From: an uncultured Sphingomonadales bacterium
GTDB taxonomy: Bacteria; Pseudomonadota; Alphaproteobacteria; Sphingomonadales; Sphingomonadaceae
Reading direction: 5' to 3'
DNA length: 13,223 nt
NCBI GenBank assembly: GCA_937898525.1
Contig: CALCBC010000054.1
Location: 1-13,223 of the forward strand
The notes below the pieces were generated by a model. It ran no database searches. It was not told the origin of the DNA and worked only from the letters and a program-made list of their open reading frames with translations. Positions 12,714 through 13,223 of this stretch are shown here, in pieces. Made by a program: the position numbers and the translations under genes. Within the stretch, counting starts at the first letter, position 1; each line of letters starts with the position of its first letter.

Positions 12714-13223
12714 GTGACGGCGCCCGAGCGGTGAACGAGTTCTGCAAGGACCGCCGCGGCGAGCACGAGAAAGACCACGCCGACCGCCCGCTCGAACCAC
12801 AGCCGCACGCCCGGCCGGTTCATGGCCGCCGAAAGCCCGCCCCCGGCCAGCACGTAGACCGAGCCGACGGTGAGATCGAGCGTGATCGCGATCGCGGCGA
12901 GAATGGCCAGCTGGGGTGCGACCGGCTGCCGGGCGTCGACGAACGGCGGCAACAGGGCGAGGACATAGACCAGCGACTTGGGATTGCTCAGCGAGACCGC
13001 CAGGCTGTCGCGCAGGGCGTAGCGCGAAGTGCGGCGTGCGGCACGGGGCCTGTCCGCGCCGGCGTGCCGCCAGGCGTTGAAGCCGAGCCAGGCCAGGTAG
13101 AGCGCGCCGGCGGCCGTCAGCACGGTGAAGGCTCCGGGCCAGGTCAATGCGAGCGCGCCGAGCCCGAGGCCGGCCATCACGAACCACGTCGCATTGCCGA
13201 GCTGCAGTCCGGCGAGCGCCGCC
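12710..13223 (-). CDS. LysE/RhtB family amino-acid exporter, N-terminus cut off
   Basis: The frame is open to the window edge. 170 residues are visible, and roughly 35-40 N-terminal residues are missing compared with the usual length of about 205. The visible part starts AALAGLQLGNATWFVMAGLG and shows four or five hydrophobic helices. It has the family segments LTAAGALYLAWLGFNAWR and SLAVSLSNPKSLVYVLALLP, the latter being the conserved NPK region. LysE/RhtB proteins export amino acids such as lysine or homoserine across the inner membrane. The substrate cannot be read from sequence. It is the first visible gene of the minus-strand run and is coupled to the extensin-like gene by a 4-nt overlap. 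Confidence 0.88.
   Translation of the reverse strand, partial: AALAGLQLGNATWFVMAGLGLGALALTWPGAFTVLTAAGALYLAWLGFNAWRHAGADRPRAARRTSRYALRDSLAVSLSNPKSLVYVLALLPPFVDARQPVAPQLAILAAIAITLDLTVGSVYVLAGGGLSAAMNRPGVRLWFERAVGVVFLVLAAAVLAELVHRSGAVT

Noticed and set aside
12714..13187. N-terminal extension of the extensin-like gene up to 13187
   Set aside because: It overlaps the LysE gene in another frame and has a biased composition. The GTG at 12713, overlapping the LysE stop, gives a product starting just before a membrane anchor.

Overview
The window is about two-thirds G+C and reads like a chromosome segment of an alphaproteobacterium, most likely Sphingomonadales. That placement is inferred from the base composition, from the long alphaproteobacterial-type PstC and PstA permeases, and from the overall style of the genes. 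It was not tested by any search.

Left flank, minus strand (1-2094). The first 975 bases are the 5' part of a trimeric autotransporter adhesin of the YadA/Hia type: signal peptide, head of 14-residue repeats, neck, and a coiled-coil stalk encoded by near-identical 42-bp repeats that runs off the edge. After a 382-base non-coding stretch come a RidA-family protein and, overlapping it by 4 nt, a small exported protein of unknown function.

Centre, plus strand (2237-10798). This is a complete phosphate-starvation cluster: phoR (sensor kinase), an OprP/OprO-type phosphate porin, pstS, pstC, pstA, pstB, phoU and phoB. Kinase and response regulator bracket the transport genes. pstC/pstA and pstA/pstB overlap, and the other pst-phoU junctions are 15 nt or less, so pstSCAB-phoU looks like one operon. 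I see Pho boxes before the porin, before pstS and (weaker) before phoB. The porin box sits in a run of six heptamers spaced exactly 11 bp apart. All three promoters have a -10-like hexamer at the same distance from their box. In the expected circuit, PhoR phosphorylates PhoB when phosphate is low, PhoB switches on porin and transporter, and PhoU with PstSCAB silences PhoR when phosphate is sufficient.

Right flank, minus strand (10802-13223). In transcription order this holds a LysE/RhtB exporter (cut by the edge), an extensin-like putative metallopeptidase, a PilZ-domain protein with a degenerate second motif, a CheY-like single-domain receiver and a 92-residue protein of unknown function that starts with TTG. 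The last of these converges on phoB with only 3 bp between the stop codons.

I found no tRNA, rRNA, CRISPR array, insertion sequence or phage gene. The best candidates for something undescribed are the extended Pho-box array, the two unknown small proteins and the paired palindromes in the phoR divergent region. None of these amounts to a demonstrated new system.
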